The position numbers and the translations under genes are program-made. Positions 17,788 through 27,485 of a stretch of DNA of 64,000 bases are shown piece after piece. Numbering within the stretch: position 1 is the stretch's first letter; each line of letters opens with the position of its first letter. Source of the DNA: Firm-04 sp964479595 (GTDB lineage Bacteria; Bacillota; Clostridia; Oscillospirales; Ruminococcaceae); the NCBI GenBank assembly GCA_964479595.1, contig CAYZMU010000002.1, positions 62,001 through 126,000 on the forward strand. Reading direction: 5' to 3'. The notes beneath the pieces are model-generated. The model ran no database searches and was not told the origin of the DNA. It worked only from the letters and a program-made list of their open reading frames with translations.

Positions 17788-18370
17788 ACGCGTCGGCTTT
17801 CCGCGTAATCGCCCACCCGAACAGACACCCGCAGGCGCCGCCGATAATATGTCCCATCTGGGAGATGTTGTCGTCGGGGTTGGTGATTCCGTCAATGATC
17901 TCTCCGCTCAGGAAAATCAGCGCCACCAGAATCAGCGTAATCGGAATCTTCCCGCGCGTGTAGTTGGCGAAGGAACTCAGCAGAATCAGCATGAAGGCAA
18001 TCCCGCTCGCGCCCAGAAGCGCCGTGCCCGGGAAGAAAATCACCTGCACCAGCCCTGTGACAATCGCGGTGACAAACATCATCTTGAGCAGCGATTTGGA
18101 GCCGTATTTCTCCTCGAGCATGGGCCCCACCAGCAAAATCACGGTAAAATTGTTGATAAAATGCGAGTAGTTCACGTGCCCGAACACATATGAGAACAGT
18201 CTCACGTATTGCAGCGGGTCGAGCAGCCGCGTGCGGTAGACCGAGAAGAGCAGCGTGTTGCTCGCGCCGGCGGTGAGGTAGTTGAGAACGAGAGCGCCGG
18301 CCGAAATGAGCGTCAGAGTCAGCACGACCGGCGCGTTGTACTGGAATTTGCTGAAAAACCTTCGCAGCAT
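17786..18370 (-). CDS. Rhomboid family intramembrane serine protease
   Basis: A 194-residue membrane protein with about six helices. The rhomboid dyad is visible: ALLGASGIAF (Ser near residue 122) and SQMGHIIGGACGCLFG (His near 174). The upstream Asn/His motif of family members is FGHVNYSHFINNF (about 63-75). Rhomboids cut helices within the membrane; the substrate is unknown. It lies 87 bases from the mannanase gene on the same strand, without a recognisable promoter of its own, so it may be a read-through product. Confidence 0.9.
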   Translation of the reverse strand: MLRRFFSKFQYNAPVVLTLTLISAGALVLNYLTAGASNTLLFSVYRTRLLDPLQYVRLFSYVFGHVNYSHFINNFTVILLVGPMLEEKYGSKSLLKMMFVTAIVTGLVQVIFFPGTALLGASGIAFMLILLSSFANYTRGKIPITLILVALIFLSGEIIDGITNPDDNISQMGHIIGGACGCLFGWAITRKADA

Positions 18371-18457
18371 GGCGGTTTCCTCCGTTTCGGGAAGAAAAAG
18401 CGCGGCGACATTCGAAAAATGCGGCCGCGCCTTTCACAGCAGAGAGTGCTGGCGTTG

Positions 18458-20517
18458 TCAGAGTGTGATAAGATTCGCGAGCGCCTGGAGCAGTTTCATG
18501 AGATCCTCGTTGTCATAAACCGTGTTTTGGTCCACATCCGCGTTCGCTTTCCCTTGGTCAGTAATATCCGCGTCAGGGTCGTTTGATGTCAGTCTCGCGA
18601 GCTGTACCGCGTCCGCGATACTGACTTCCCCGTCCGCGTTCACGTCGCCGAGAAGTGTCGCGGCGGGCGGCGCGCTTGTGGTGGTGTCCTCGGACAGGAC
18701 AGTGCTTGTGGTCGTGCTTTCGGTCGCGGTCGTCGTAGATTCGGTTGTGGTTGTGGTGGTTTCATTCGTGTCGGTTGTGGTCGTGGTGGACCCCGGGTCA
18801 GGCACCGCGGTATAGAGGTCTTCGGGCATCTCGTCCAGCGTGAGGACATAATCGCTGTTGTAGAATTCCGTCAGCAGATCCTTTGGGTTAAGCTCCTCGC
18901 TCAGTACATGCGGATTCTCGCTGTCGTACCACGGGCAGATATAGGACCACCAAGCGCCTTCTTTGACCATACCGTCAATCGCGGGGATGCGGTCTGTTTC
19001 GGCGAGCGATACCATCTTGGTGTCGGCGGTGTCCCGCACCAGCGTCAGGAAGACGGAAGTCGCGGGGCTTGTTCCCCATGACCCGGGAGAGTTTTCATAT
19101 TTGTCGTAGGCAACCATATCCACATACTCGTCGCCCGGATACCATTCCATGGAATTGTCAAGCTCATAGAGGTTTAACTCCCAGATGACGTTGTGAACGC
19201 CGAATTCTTCCGTGAGCTTGGTGTAGAGCAGTCTCCAGAGCTGTTTGTAGACTTCCGGACCGCGGTCGCCCCACCAGAACCACGAGGTCCCGTCGCCGTA
19301 NNNNNNNNNNNNNNNNNNNNNNNNNNNNNNNNNNNNNNNNNNNNNNNNNNNNNNNNNNNNNNNNNNNNNNNNNNNNNNNNNNNNNNNNNNNNNNNNNNNN
19401 TGTAGACTTCCGGACCGCGGTCGCCCCACCAGAACCACGAGGTCCCGTCGCCGTATCTGCCGTAATTGCCCTGCGCCTCATGCAGCGGACGCAGAATGAT
19501 CGGAACGCCCGCGTCCTGCATTTTCAGCAGCTGCTCTGCGAGCATCTCGACGGCGGCATTAAAGTAGTCGCGCTCTTTCGTGCCTTCTGTCAGCACGTTT
19601 TCGGTGTTGAAGGTCGAGCCGGACGCCTGATAGTTCGCGTAGGAGCAGTCCTGCCAGTCAAGCGTGTCGCCGACTTCGTAGTTGTCGAAGTCTTTCGGGA
19701 CGTTGATGTGCCAGCTTGAGGTGATGATGCCGCCGCGCTCCTTCACCCACGCAATCGCGCGGTCGGTCGTGCCGTCTTCCCAGCCGTAAAGCGGGTTGTA
19801 GTTCATCAGGTCAAAGCCGCGCAGGGCGGGGTATTTCCCGGTGGTGTCGTGCAGGTACTCAAATTCGTATTCCGTGTCTCCGTCATGACCGCCGCCGTAG
19901 ATTTCCTGCTGTCCGGAGATAATCTGCTTGCCGTAATTCTGTGTCAGGAACGACTTGAGCGCCCTGGTTTCGGCGGTTGCGTTGGGGTCGGAAGGCGTGG
20001 GGTCAATGTTCAAGTCGGGCATATCCGCGTAACCGAACGTGACCGTGTCGTAGAGAATGAAGTACTGGCTTCCGTCGCCGCCGATTTCAATCGTGTGTTC
20101 GCCCGCCTCCAGATAGAAGAAGCCGAAGCTGAAGTCTATCCAGTCCTTTTCGTTCGGAATGCTCATGTTCGCGATTTGCTCGCCGTCCACCACAAGCGTC
20201 TGCGGGCGTGTGCCGTCCAGATACATCCAGCAGCGCGTCGTGACTTCGTACATACCGCCCTCGGGTGCATCCACAGTAATCTTGACGCCGCCGGCGTTGC
20301 CTGCCCAGACGAATCCTTCCCCGGAATACCCCGGATAAGGCTGGTTGTAGACCTTGTCGGTGACTTCCGCGCCCGGCAGCAGTTCGCAGTCCTCCGCCTC
20401 CGCCTGCAGGAGGATGTCGCTCTCCTCCACGGCCGTTACCGGCATGAGCGCGCAGACACTCGCCGAGACCGCGAGCGCGCAAATTCCCGCGAGCACACGC
20501 TTTTGCTGTTTTCTCAT
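18458..20517 (-). CDS. CBM35-GH26 beta-mannanase with dockerin (interrupted by an assembly gap)
   Basis: Secreted cellulosomal mannanase. Signal peptide (about 1-30, ends in AVEE), CBM35 domain (ILLQAEAEDCELLPGAE to FGYADMP, about 33-160), then GH26 with the acid/base Glu in LRPLHEAQGNYG...FWWG and the nucleophile in MVSLAETDRIP. A Thr-rich linker and a type I dockerin (LLGDVNADGEVSIADAVQLAR...ANADVDQNTVYDNEDL) end it. The 100 N at 19301-19400 are artificial: bases 19246-19300 and 19401-19455 are identical, so deleting the N run plus one copy restores one frame of about 634 residues. It cleaves beta-1,4-mannan. GGGGGAGG precedes the ATG. Confidence 0.95.
19301..19400. other. Assembly gap (100 N), spurious
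   Basis: Identical 55-base flanks (19246-19300 and 19401-19455) show that two contigs overlap here and no sequence is missing. Confidence 0.95.
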
Positions 20518-20598
20518 ACTAAAACCTCCCCCATAAAGATGAGCCCATGTCCGCCGCCGCGCTCAGACGTCACCGGCGGCAGACGCTTTCACGATTTC

Positions 20599-20627
20599 AT
20601 TATAGCACAAACGAACCCGGAATGCAA
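20599..20627 (-). promoter_or_regulatory. Promoter of the mannanase gene
   Basis: Minus strand: TTGCAT (20627-20622), 17 bases, TATAAT (20604-20599) preceded by TGTGC. It lies about 80 bases before the start codon. Confidence 0.85.
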
Positions 20628-20638
20628 GCCTTTTGGCG

Positions 20639-22932
20639 TTACCTGTGAGGTCTCGCGAACGGCGCGAAAGAACCCTGTCCGCCCGATTCGGCGCTGCCGA
20701 TGATCTGTGTGCCGCCCGTAAGCTGTCCGCCCGCCGCCGCTGTCTGGGTGCCGTCAGCGGTCGGGAAGTAGGTGCAGCCGGAGAGCTCGCCGCCGCTGTA
20801 GACTTTTACATCGGAATAGCCCGTGACACCCGCGGAGACCGTGGAAACAGCCTTGTCGGCGATAAAGGAGATGATGACATTCCCCGAGCCGTCCACGAGT
20901 GTAACACGCTCGCCCGCCGCGATACTGCCCGAAACGGACAGATCCGGTGTGAGTGCCGTGCCGCCCATGCCGCCAAAGCCCATGCCGCCTAGACCTTTAT
21001 CCTCGACGAAGACGCCGCCCGTATACGAGCAGGCAAACCCTTCTCCGCAGTCAAAGGCCTCCGTGCCGTTGGAAACGGCGTAACCGCCCTCGATGGTCAG
21101 CGGACCGTTGGAATCAAAGCCGTCGTGGTCGCCGTCGGAAACATTGACCAGCGCGAAACCGCCGGAGATGGTGATGAAATCCTCGCCGGAGGAGCCGAAT
21201 CCGCCGCCGTGCCCCCAGCCGCCGGGAGACTGGTTTCCGGAGCTGTCCGCGCCGCCGGCGGCGTTGTAGCCGTCATCGGTGGACGTGACCATGACCGAGC
21301 CGCTGTACTGTGTGATGGTCTTGCCCTCAATGCCCTCGTAGCAGCTCAAAACCGTGATGACCACATCGTCGTACGTCCCCGCGTCCTGTGTCCCGATGAT
21401 GACGTCGCGGTCGCCGTGCACGGCGTCGTCGGCGGACGCCAGCAGCAGCGTGCCGCCTGTCAGCGTCAGTGTTCCCGCCGCGTGGATACAGTCGTCGGAG
21501 GAATCGATTTCCAGCTTGCCGCCCGTAATACTGAGCGTGCCGCCGCTTAAATAGGTCGTTCCGTCCGAGTCATAAAGCCCGGAGGATTTGATTCCCTTGG
21601 CGCTGGTAGGCGTCTTGTTGGTGTTTCCGCCGTCCGGGAAGCCGCCCATGCCTCCCATTCCGTCCATGCCGCCCGTACTGCCGGACGATGAGCCCGAACC
21701 GGTGTATTCCGCGCCTTCCAAAGTGTGAATGTTCACTTCTCCGCCCGACATTTCAAACGCCTGCTGCGCGGAAATGCCGTCCGCCGCGGAATCAATGTCA
21801 ATCTTCCCGCCCGTCACGCGGACAAAACCGCTGTCGGGGTCCTCGTCGTTTGTGGATTTGATGCCGTCGCCGTTTTGCGTCCGCACCGTGACAGATAAAT
21901 CCGCGTAGCCGTCTGTCGCGTCAGGGTCCCCGACGCGCACCGAATCTTTTCCGCGGATGCCGTCGTCAGCAGCGGTGACATCCAGCGCGCCGTTCCAGAT
22001 TTTTAAGTCATTTTTGCAGACAATCCCGTCGGCGCAGTTTCCGTTTACAGTGAGCTTGCCGCGACCCTTGATTTTCATGTCATCGCAGGCGTAAATCGCC
22101 GCGCTGTCGCCGTCCGCGTTCTGGTAGTCCGTGCCGTCGGAGACAGTGTTCTCGGTGTCCGCCTTCACGGTCAGGACAAACTCGTCGTCCACGGCCGCGA
22201 CATAAATCGGCGAATCCTTCGTATTGGAAAGTTCCAGCCCGCGCAGATTGACCGTCACCTGCCCGTTCGGGTAGGCGTCCTTATCGCAGTCCACGACGAG
22301 CTGCCCCTCCGCGCAGGCGCCGTCCACATCGTATTCTCCCGGCTGCGTCAGCGTGACAACAGTTCCGTCCGTCACGGTGACATTCGCGGCGTCGGCGGCG
22401 TCCACAGCATTTCCGTCGCTGTCAAAGAGCGCGACATCGTTCTCCTCAAAANNNNNNNNNNNNNNNNNNNNNNNNNNNNNNNNNNNNNNNNNNNNNNNNN
22501 NNNNNNNNNNNNNNNNNNNNNNNNNNNNNNNNNNNNNNNNNNNNNNNNNNNGGCGTCCACAGCATTTCCGTCGCTGTCAAAGAGCGCGACATCGTTCTCC
22601 TCAAAAGTCACCGCCGCCACGATTTTGTCCCCTTGCGGGGTGGGCGAGGGGGAAGGCGAGGGGACTGTGCCCGCCCCAAGCAGTTCCTTCTTGAGGACCG
22701 ACAGATCCACCGCCGTGCAGGCGCCGTCTCCGTTTAAGTCGCTGTTTTCAGGCAGATCTCCCATGCCCGTCAGCCCTCTGCAGAGCAGAATGGCGTCGGA
22801 AATCGAGAGCGCGCCGTCGCCGTTAAAATCCCCGCTGCCCATCTCAAACGCGCTCGAGCAGCCCAAGCCCACCACTGCCGCGGCCGCCGCGGCGGCGAGA
22901 ACGGCGGGATATTTCATTTTCACACCCATCAT
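20639..22932 (-). CDS. Secreted protein with N-terminal dockerin and DUF4353 carbohydrate-binding domain
   Basis: A signal sequence (about residues 6-30, hydrophobic AAAAAAAVVGLG; a Cys follows but the lipobox is poor) leads directly into a type I dockerin (GDFNGDGALSISDAILLCR...SDLNGDGACTAVDLSVL, about 33-88). A Pro/Ser linker and a long beta-helical region follow with repeated 'GDDMKIKGRGKLTVNG'-like and 'GGKLEIDSSDDCIHA' turns, matching the carbohydrate-binding DUF4353 family. A Gly/Met-rich insert lies mid-protein. The N run at 22452-22551 is spurious (55-base identical flanks); the healed protein is about 714 residues. The start may be GTG 22923 (AAAGGA six bases upstream) rather than ATG 22932. 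It probably binds polysaccharide on the cellulosome. Confidence 0.88.
22452..22551. other. Assembly gap (100 N), spurious
   Basis: Bases 22397-22451 are repeated exactly at 22552-22606, the same 55-base overlap as at the 19.3-kb gap. Confidence 0.95.
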
Positions 22933-22959
22933 CCTTTGCTATTACACGTTTCGGATCGA

Positions 22960-22987
22960 AAAGCCCCCACCTCGCAGCAGGGGCTTT
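22960..22987 (-). terminator. Terminator of the 375-residue membrane protein gene
   Basis: Minus strand: AAGCCCC and GGGGCTT arms around a loop of about 12 bases, followed by TTTT. It lies just past the stop at 22999. Confidence 0.8.
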
Positions 22988-22998
22988 CTTCCGGGAAG

Positions 22999-24126
22999 TC
23001 AGAGTTTCTTTTTCTCATCGTCAAGGAAAGCCATCAGGTCGTCAAAATCCGAGGCGTCTATCTTCGGCGCGGGCTTCGCGGCAGCCTTGGGCGCGGATTT
23101 CTCCGTCGTCTTGGGTCCGGGTTTCTCCGTCTTGGGCTGGGGTTTCCGCTCAGGCTTTGGTTCTTCGGATTTGGCGGATGGAGTCCGGCGCGCGGGCTCC
23201 GGCGTGCGCACATTCTGCGCGTTTGTTACCATCTTGTCGCCGACTTTCGGAATCGGCAGCGTATGCGTCTTGGTGATGATTTCCGCCGTGTACAGCGGCA
23301 CGCCGTCGGGCGTTTCAGTCTGTCTGCGCTGTTCCATATGGCTGCGGACCGCCGCGATGCGTTCCGCGCGCCGCGCCGCTTCTTCTTCCTCGAGCCGCTC
23401 AAATTCCTCGTCACTCATGCGCGGCTTCTCTTTCTCAGCGGGCGCGGATTCCTCCTCGGCGGTGTCCTGCTGTCTGCGTCTGGCGTCGCGCTCGGCGATT
23501 TCCTGCTGCTTTTTCTGGATGGATTTCACGAACTCCAAATCGGTATCCTGCTCGTCAATTTCTTCCTCTTCCTCCAGTTCGGCGTCATGCCCCGAGGCGA
23601 GCGCGACAATCAGATAGAGCAGCAGAATCGCGCAGGGGATTACCACACCGACCAGAATGCCCGCGGGCTTTGTCAGAAAGCCCACCAAGGCGCCGAGCTG
23701 GGCGCTGCTGCGCTTGCAGACCCACGCGTCACTGCCGGGTGTATAGACAATCGGGGTCAGGTCTGTCGCGTTGGTCAGATAGCAGACCGCCGCGGACTCC
23801 CCCGCCGCCTGCGCCGCGCTCAGATTGACCTCTCCGATGCGGAAGCGCCCGTCCGTGCCCTGATAGAGCAGGATGTCCATGTTCTGCGGCGCGGAGACTT
23901 TCTGCGCGATGAGCAGCGAGCCCTGAAATACGCGCCCGTTCAAATCCGGCTCGTCATAGTAGAAAAACCGCCGCGTGCCGACCTGCGGGGCTTTGGCGTC
24001 CCGAAAGAGCAGGTTGGTGCACATGGAAACCGCCGCAATCAACAGCATACATATAATTAAAAGCACGCCTAACGCGGAAACTCGGGAGGTTTTCTTCTTT
24101 TTGGATTTGGATTCTGATTTAGCCAT
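22999..24126 (-). CDS. Membrane protein, possibly a catalytically dead signal-peptidase-like fold
   Basis: 375 residues. A basic N-terminus, a first membrane helix (about 17-38), an extracellular segment of about 100 residues, a second helix (about 148-173), and a long charged cytoplasmic tail rich in Glu/Arg then Lys/Pro. The extracellular part (RVFQGSLLIAQKV, NMDILLYQG) recalls the SipW-type S26 layout (substrate loop, 'GDI' region, C-terminal helix), but the SGSM catalytic serine motif is absent. That resemblance is inference. The tail looks like a scaffold with an acidic C-terminal motif (DASDFDDLMAFLDDE). Monocistronic, with its own promoter and terminator. Confidence 0.65.
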   Translation of the reverse strand: MAKSESKSKKKKTSRVSALGVLLIICMLLIAAVSMCTNLLFRDAKAPQVGTRRFFYYDEPDLNGRVFQGSLLIAQKVSAPQNMDILLYQGTDGRFRIGEVNLSAAQAAGESAAVCYLTNATDLTPIVYTPGSDAWVCKRSSAQLGALVGFLTKPAGILVGVVIPCAILLLYLIVALASGHDAELEEEEEIDEQDTDLEFVKSIQKKQQEIAERDARRRQQDTAEEESAPAEKEKPRMSDEEFERLEEEEAARRAERIAAVRSHMEQRRQTETPDGVPLYTAEIITKTHTLPIPKVGDKMVTNAQNVRTPEPARRTPSAKSEEPKPERKPQPKTEKPGPKTTEKSAPKAAAKPAPKIDASDFDDLMAFLDDEKKKL

Positions 24127-24198
24127 AATTCAATCCGCAGCGCTCGCTGCGCTCCTTTCAGTCAGTGGAATCAGCGCCTGACGGGCATCATTTCCCTT

Positions 24199-24227
24199 AT
24201 TATAGCACATTTTCCCGCGTTTTGCAA
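24199..24227 (-). promoter_or_regulatory. Promoter of the 375-residue membrane protein gene
   Basis: Minus strand: TTGCAA (24227-24222), 17 bases, TATAAT (24204-24199) preceded by TGTGC, as at 20599 and 30796. Confidence 0.82.
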
Positions 24228-24279
24228 TTCTTTTTGCTCAATTTTCACGGTTTTCACGAAAATTTTTCTTTCGGGGCAC

Positions 24280-24308
24280 TTGACATTTGAGAAAAGTTGT
24301 GTTATAAT
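24280..24308 (+). promoter_or_regulatory. Promoter of tRNA-Thr
   Basis: TTGACA (24280-24285), 17 bases, TATAAT (24303-24308). The mature tRNA begins 25 bases after the -10. Confidence 0.92.
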
Positions 24309-24332
24309 GGGATTGTTCCGCGGCAGCGGAGC

Positions 24333-24405
<73 letters not shown>

Positions 24406-24410
24406 TTGTA

Positions 24411-24443
24411 AAGAGCGTCCGGTTTGGTCCGGGCGCTTTTTTT
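24411..24443 (+). terminator. Terminator of tRNA-Thr
   Basis: AGCGTCCGG pairs with CCGGGCGCT around a TTTGGT loop, followed by seven T. Confidence 0.9.
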
Positions 24444-24453
24444 CGCGCTCCGC

Positions 24454-24921
24454 TTAAGATTGCCCGTCAGGGAAGGTATAGCGCATCAGCACCGCCGCCT
24501 CGTCGGGATGGGTGTAGTAGCGCGGGCGCAGACCGTTTTGCACAAACCCCAGACTCTCGTAGAGCTTTCTGGCGGGGATATTGCCCGAACGCACTTCCAG
24601 ATCGCAGGTGCGGCAAATCCCCTCCGCCGCGCGCCGGACCCGCTCCCAGAGCCTGCGCGCGAGCCCGCGTCTTCGGAAGGCCTCGTCCACCGCCAGCACA
24701 TTGAGCGCCAGTTCGTCGAGCACGTAATCGCAGTGAATAAACCCTACCGCGCGTTCTTCACACATACTCACAAACGCGATGCAGCAGGGGTTTCGCAGCT
24801 CGCGCTCATACGCGGATTCCGGCCACGGGTCGGGGAAAATCTCAGCCGTCAGCGCCGCCGCCGCGCGCACATTCTCCGCGCTCATGGGCACGATGGGCGG
24901 CAGTTCATCCCTTTGCGTCAT
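24454..24921 (-). CDS. rimI: GNAT acetyltransferase, RimI-like
   Basis: A 155-residue cytoplasmic GNAT protein. The acetyl-CoA loop is VDEAFRRRGLARRLW (Q/RxxGxG/A type, about residues 78-92). The RimI-type C-terminus follows: LEVRSGNIPARKLYESLGF and NGLRPRYYTHPDEAAVLM. RimI acetylates the N-terminal alanine of ribosomal protein S18; relatives modify other proteins. Its ATG overlaps the 3' end of polA by 17 bases, so the two are translationally coupled. The S18 substrate is inferred from family. Confidence 0.85.
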   Translation of the reverse strand: MTQRDELPPIVPMSAENVRAAAALTAEIFPDPWPESAYERELRNPCCIAFVSMCEERAVGFIHCDYVLDELALNVLAVDEAFRRRGLARRLWERVRRAAEGICRTCDLEVRSGNIPARKLYESLGFVQNGLRPRYYTHPDEAAVLMRYTFPDGQS

Positions 24922-27448
24922 ACCAGCTCGCCCCCTGCCGCACGTCCGCGACCAGCGGGACGGAAAGCCGCGCCGCGCCGGTCATCTCCGCGCTGAGAAT
25001 CTCCCGGACTTTCTGAGCGTCCTCAGACGGCGTCTCCACAATGAGCTCGTCGTGAATCTGAAGAATCAGCTTCGCGTTTGGCACCTCCCGCGCGAGGCGT
25101 CTGTAGACACGCACCATCGCGGTTTTGATAATATCCGCCGCCGCGCCCTGTACGGGCGTGTTCATCGCGACGCGCCTGCCCGCCGCCTGCACGAGTTTGG
25201 AGGGGGCGCCAAGTTCCGGGATATAGCGCTTGCGCCCCAGAAAGGTCGTGACGTAGCCGGTTTTCTTCGCCTTTTCCACCGTTTCGTTCATGAACTGCTC
25301 CACGCGCGGGAAACCGTTTAAGTAGTCCCGGATATAGCGCTCCGCCTTCGCTATGGGGATATTCAGGTCCTTGGAGAGCGAATACGGTCCTATGCCGTAG
25401 AGAATGCCGAAATTGACCGCTTTCGCGGCTGTGCGCATCTCCTTGGTGACCATATCCTCCGGCATATTGAACACTTTCGCCGCCGTCATGGTGTGAATGT
25501 CGCGGTTCTGTTCGAACGTCATCCGCATATTCTCGTCCCCGCACAGATGTGCCACGATTCTCAGCTCAATCTGGCTGTAGTCGGCGTCGACCAGCACACA
25601 GCCCTCCCGCGCGACGAAAAACTTGCGCATCTCGCGCCCGAGCGGAGTCCGTACAGGGATGTTCTGAAGATTGGGTTCTGTGGAGGAGATGCGTCCCGTG
25701 CGCGTTTCGGTCTGGCGGTAGCGGGTGTGAATCCGCCCGTCCTCCGCGACAGCTTTCAAAAGCCCGTCCACATACGTGGAGGAGAGCTTGGAAAGCTGAC
25801 GGTAGCGCAGCACCTCGTCCACAATCGGGTGGCGGTGGCGCAGCCCCTCGAGCACTTCCGCGTTTGTGGACCAGCCGGTCTTGGTCTTTTTGCCGCAGGG
25901 GAGACGCAGTTCCTCAAACAGCACCGTTCCGAGCTGCTTGGTGGACAGAATGTTGAATTCATGCCCCGCGAGTTCATAAATACGCGCCTCAATTTCGCTC
26001 TGCTCATCTTTGATCTTTTCCCCGAACGCGCGCACGCCGTCCGCGTCCACTTTGACGCCGGTATGCTCCATGTCCGCGAGCACTTCAACAAGCGGCAGTT
26101 CTACCTCGCGCAGCAGTTTCTCCATGCCCTGCTCACGTACCTTGCGCTCCAGCCGCTGTGAAAGGGCGCCCAGCGCGTCTATCCCGGCGTATTCCCCCAT
26201 GTCGGCGCGAAACGCGATACCCTCCTCCGCGCAGAGACGCTCCACGGTGTATTCGGGCGCGGAGGGATTGAGCAGGTAGGCGCTGATCATCGCGTCGGAG
26301 TCAAGCGCGCGCAGCGTTTCGTTCTGTGCCATGCAGCAGCGGTATACGGGCTTGCTGTCAAAGGTCCGCTTGGGGACTTCCGAAGTCAGAAACCGCAGAA
26401 TCCGCGCGCTGTCCTCCACGCGCGCCGCTTGTGATCCCGACGCCGTCAGGAGAACCCCGTCGCGCAGCAGAAAATCCACGGGCTCGTTCCCCGCGAGCAT
26501 TCGCTCAAAAGCATCTTCGGAAAGCTGCGCAATCTCGTGGGGCGGGAGGTTTTCCTCCCGCGGCGCGTCATCAGGCGGCGGCGCGGCGTACGGCTCCAGA
26601 TTCAGCCGGCTGAGGAGTTTGTAAAGCTCCAGCCGCGTGAGGACTTTGGAGAGCGCCTCGGAATCTCTCGGGCGCTGTTTGTAGTCGCCAAGATTTCTCG
26701 ATACAGGCGCGTCTCTCGCAATGGTCGCGAGCCATTTGCTGCGCAGCGCGTCCTCTTTTCCGGCCTCGAGCTTTTTGCGCAGGGAAGGGCTAAGCTCCGC
26801 CTCGGGGAGATGGTCATAGAGATTTTCAATCGTCGCGTAGGCGGCTATCAGCTTCATGGCGGTCTTTTCGCCGATTCCCGCGACACCCGGAATGTTGTCG
26901 GAACTGTCGCCCATGAGCCCTTTGCAGTCCGCCAGATTGACAGGCTCGAAGCCGTATTCCTCCCGAAAAACTTCCGGTGTGTAGCGTACGAGCCCGCGCG
27001 CGGTCTCAAGGCGGACCTCCACAGAGGGGGAGAGCAGCTGCAGAATATCCCGGTCGCCCGTCAGCAGCACGCATTCGGTCCGCTGCTCGTCGCAAACGCC
27101 CGCGAGTGTTCCCAGAATGTCGTCCGCTTCCCAGCCCTCCGCCTCCAGTACGGCAATCCCCATATCCGTGAGGATTTCCTTTACAAAAGGCAGCTGCATG
27201 GCGAGTTCATCGGGCATTCCGTGCCGGTTCGCCTTGTAGCTCTCCACCGCCTTGTGGCGGAAAGTCGGGGCTTTGACGTCGAAGGCAACCGCGAGCAGGT
27301 CCGGTTTCAGCTCGTCTGCCGCCTTCAGAAAGATGTTCATAAACCCGAAAACGGCGTTGGTGAAGATGCCCTCCCGGTTGGAGAGCGGTTTGACGCCGTA
27401 AAAGGCGCGGTTCAGAACGCTGTTGCCGTCTATCGCGAAAAGTTTCAC
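24905..27448 (-). CDS. polA: DNA polymerase I
   Basis: 847 residues. The N-terminal 5'-3' exonuclease/flap domain (FAIDGNSVLNRAFYG; GDRDILQLL; GLMGDSSDNIPGVAGIG) is intact. The middle 3'-5' exonuclease domain lacks the DxE and other metal ligands (FDSKPVYRCC in place of the usual motif), so proofreading is probably absent, as in many Gram-positive Pol I enzymes. The polymerase domain shows motif A VDADYSQIELR, motif B RTAAKAVNFGILYG and motif C LQIHDELIVE. It fills gaps in repair and Okazaki processing. GTG 27448 is chosen because AAAGGAGGAG lies just upstream; a TTG nine codons earlier is open but lacks support. Confidence 0.97.
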   Translation of the reverse strand: MKLFAIDGNSVLNRAFYGVKPLSNREGIFTNAVFGFMNIFLKAADELKPDLLAVAFDVKAPTFRHKAVESYKANRHGMPDELAMQLPFVKEILTDMGIAVLEAEGWEADDILGTLAGVCDEQRTECVLLTGDRDILQLLSPSVEVRLETARGLVRYTPEVFREEYGFEPVNLADCKGLMGDSSDNIPGVAGIGEKTAMKLIAAYATIENLYDHLPEAELSPSLRKKLEAGKEDALRSKWLATIARDAPVSRNLGDYKQRPRDSEALSKVLTRLELYKLLSRLNLEPYAAPPPDDAPREENLPPHEIAQLSEDAFERMLAGNEPVDFLLRDGVLLTASGSQAARVEDSARILRFLTSEVPKRTFDSKPVYRCCMAQNETLRALDSDAMISAYLLNPSAPEYTVERLCAEEGIAFRADMGEYAGIDALGALSQRLERKVREQGMEKLLREVELPLVEVLADMEHTGVKVDADGVRAFGEKIKDEQSEIEARIYELAGHEFNILSTKQLGTVLFEELRLPCGKKTKTGWSTNAEVLEGLRHRHPIVDEVLRYRQLSKLSSTYVDGLLKAVAEDGRIHTRYRQTETRTGRISSTEPNLQNIPVRTPLGREMRKFFVAREGCVLVDADYSQIELRIVAHLCGDENMRMTFEQNRDIHTMTAAKVFNMPEDMVTKEMRTAAKAVNFGILYGIGPYSLSKDLNIPIAKAERYIRDYLNGFPRVEQFMNETVEKAKKTGYVTTFLGRKRYIPELGAPSKLVQAAGRRVAMNTPVQGAAADIIKTAMVRVYRRLAREVPNAKLILQIHDELIVETPSEDAQKVREILSAEMTGAARLSVPLVADVRQGASWYDAKG

Positions 27449-27485
27449 GCGTACTCCTCCTTTCGCCGTTTTCAAGCCTTCTGTC

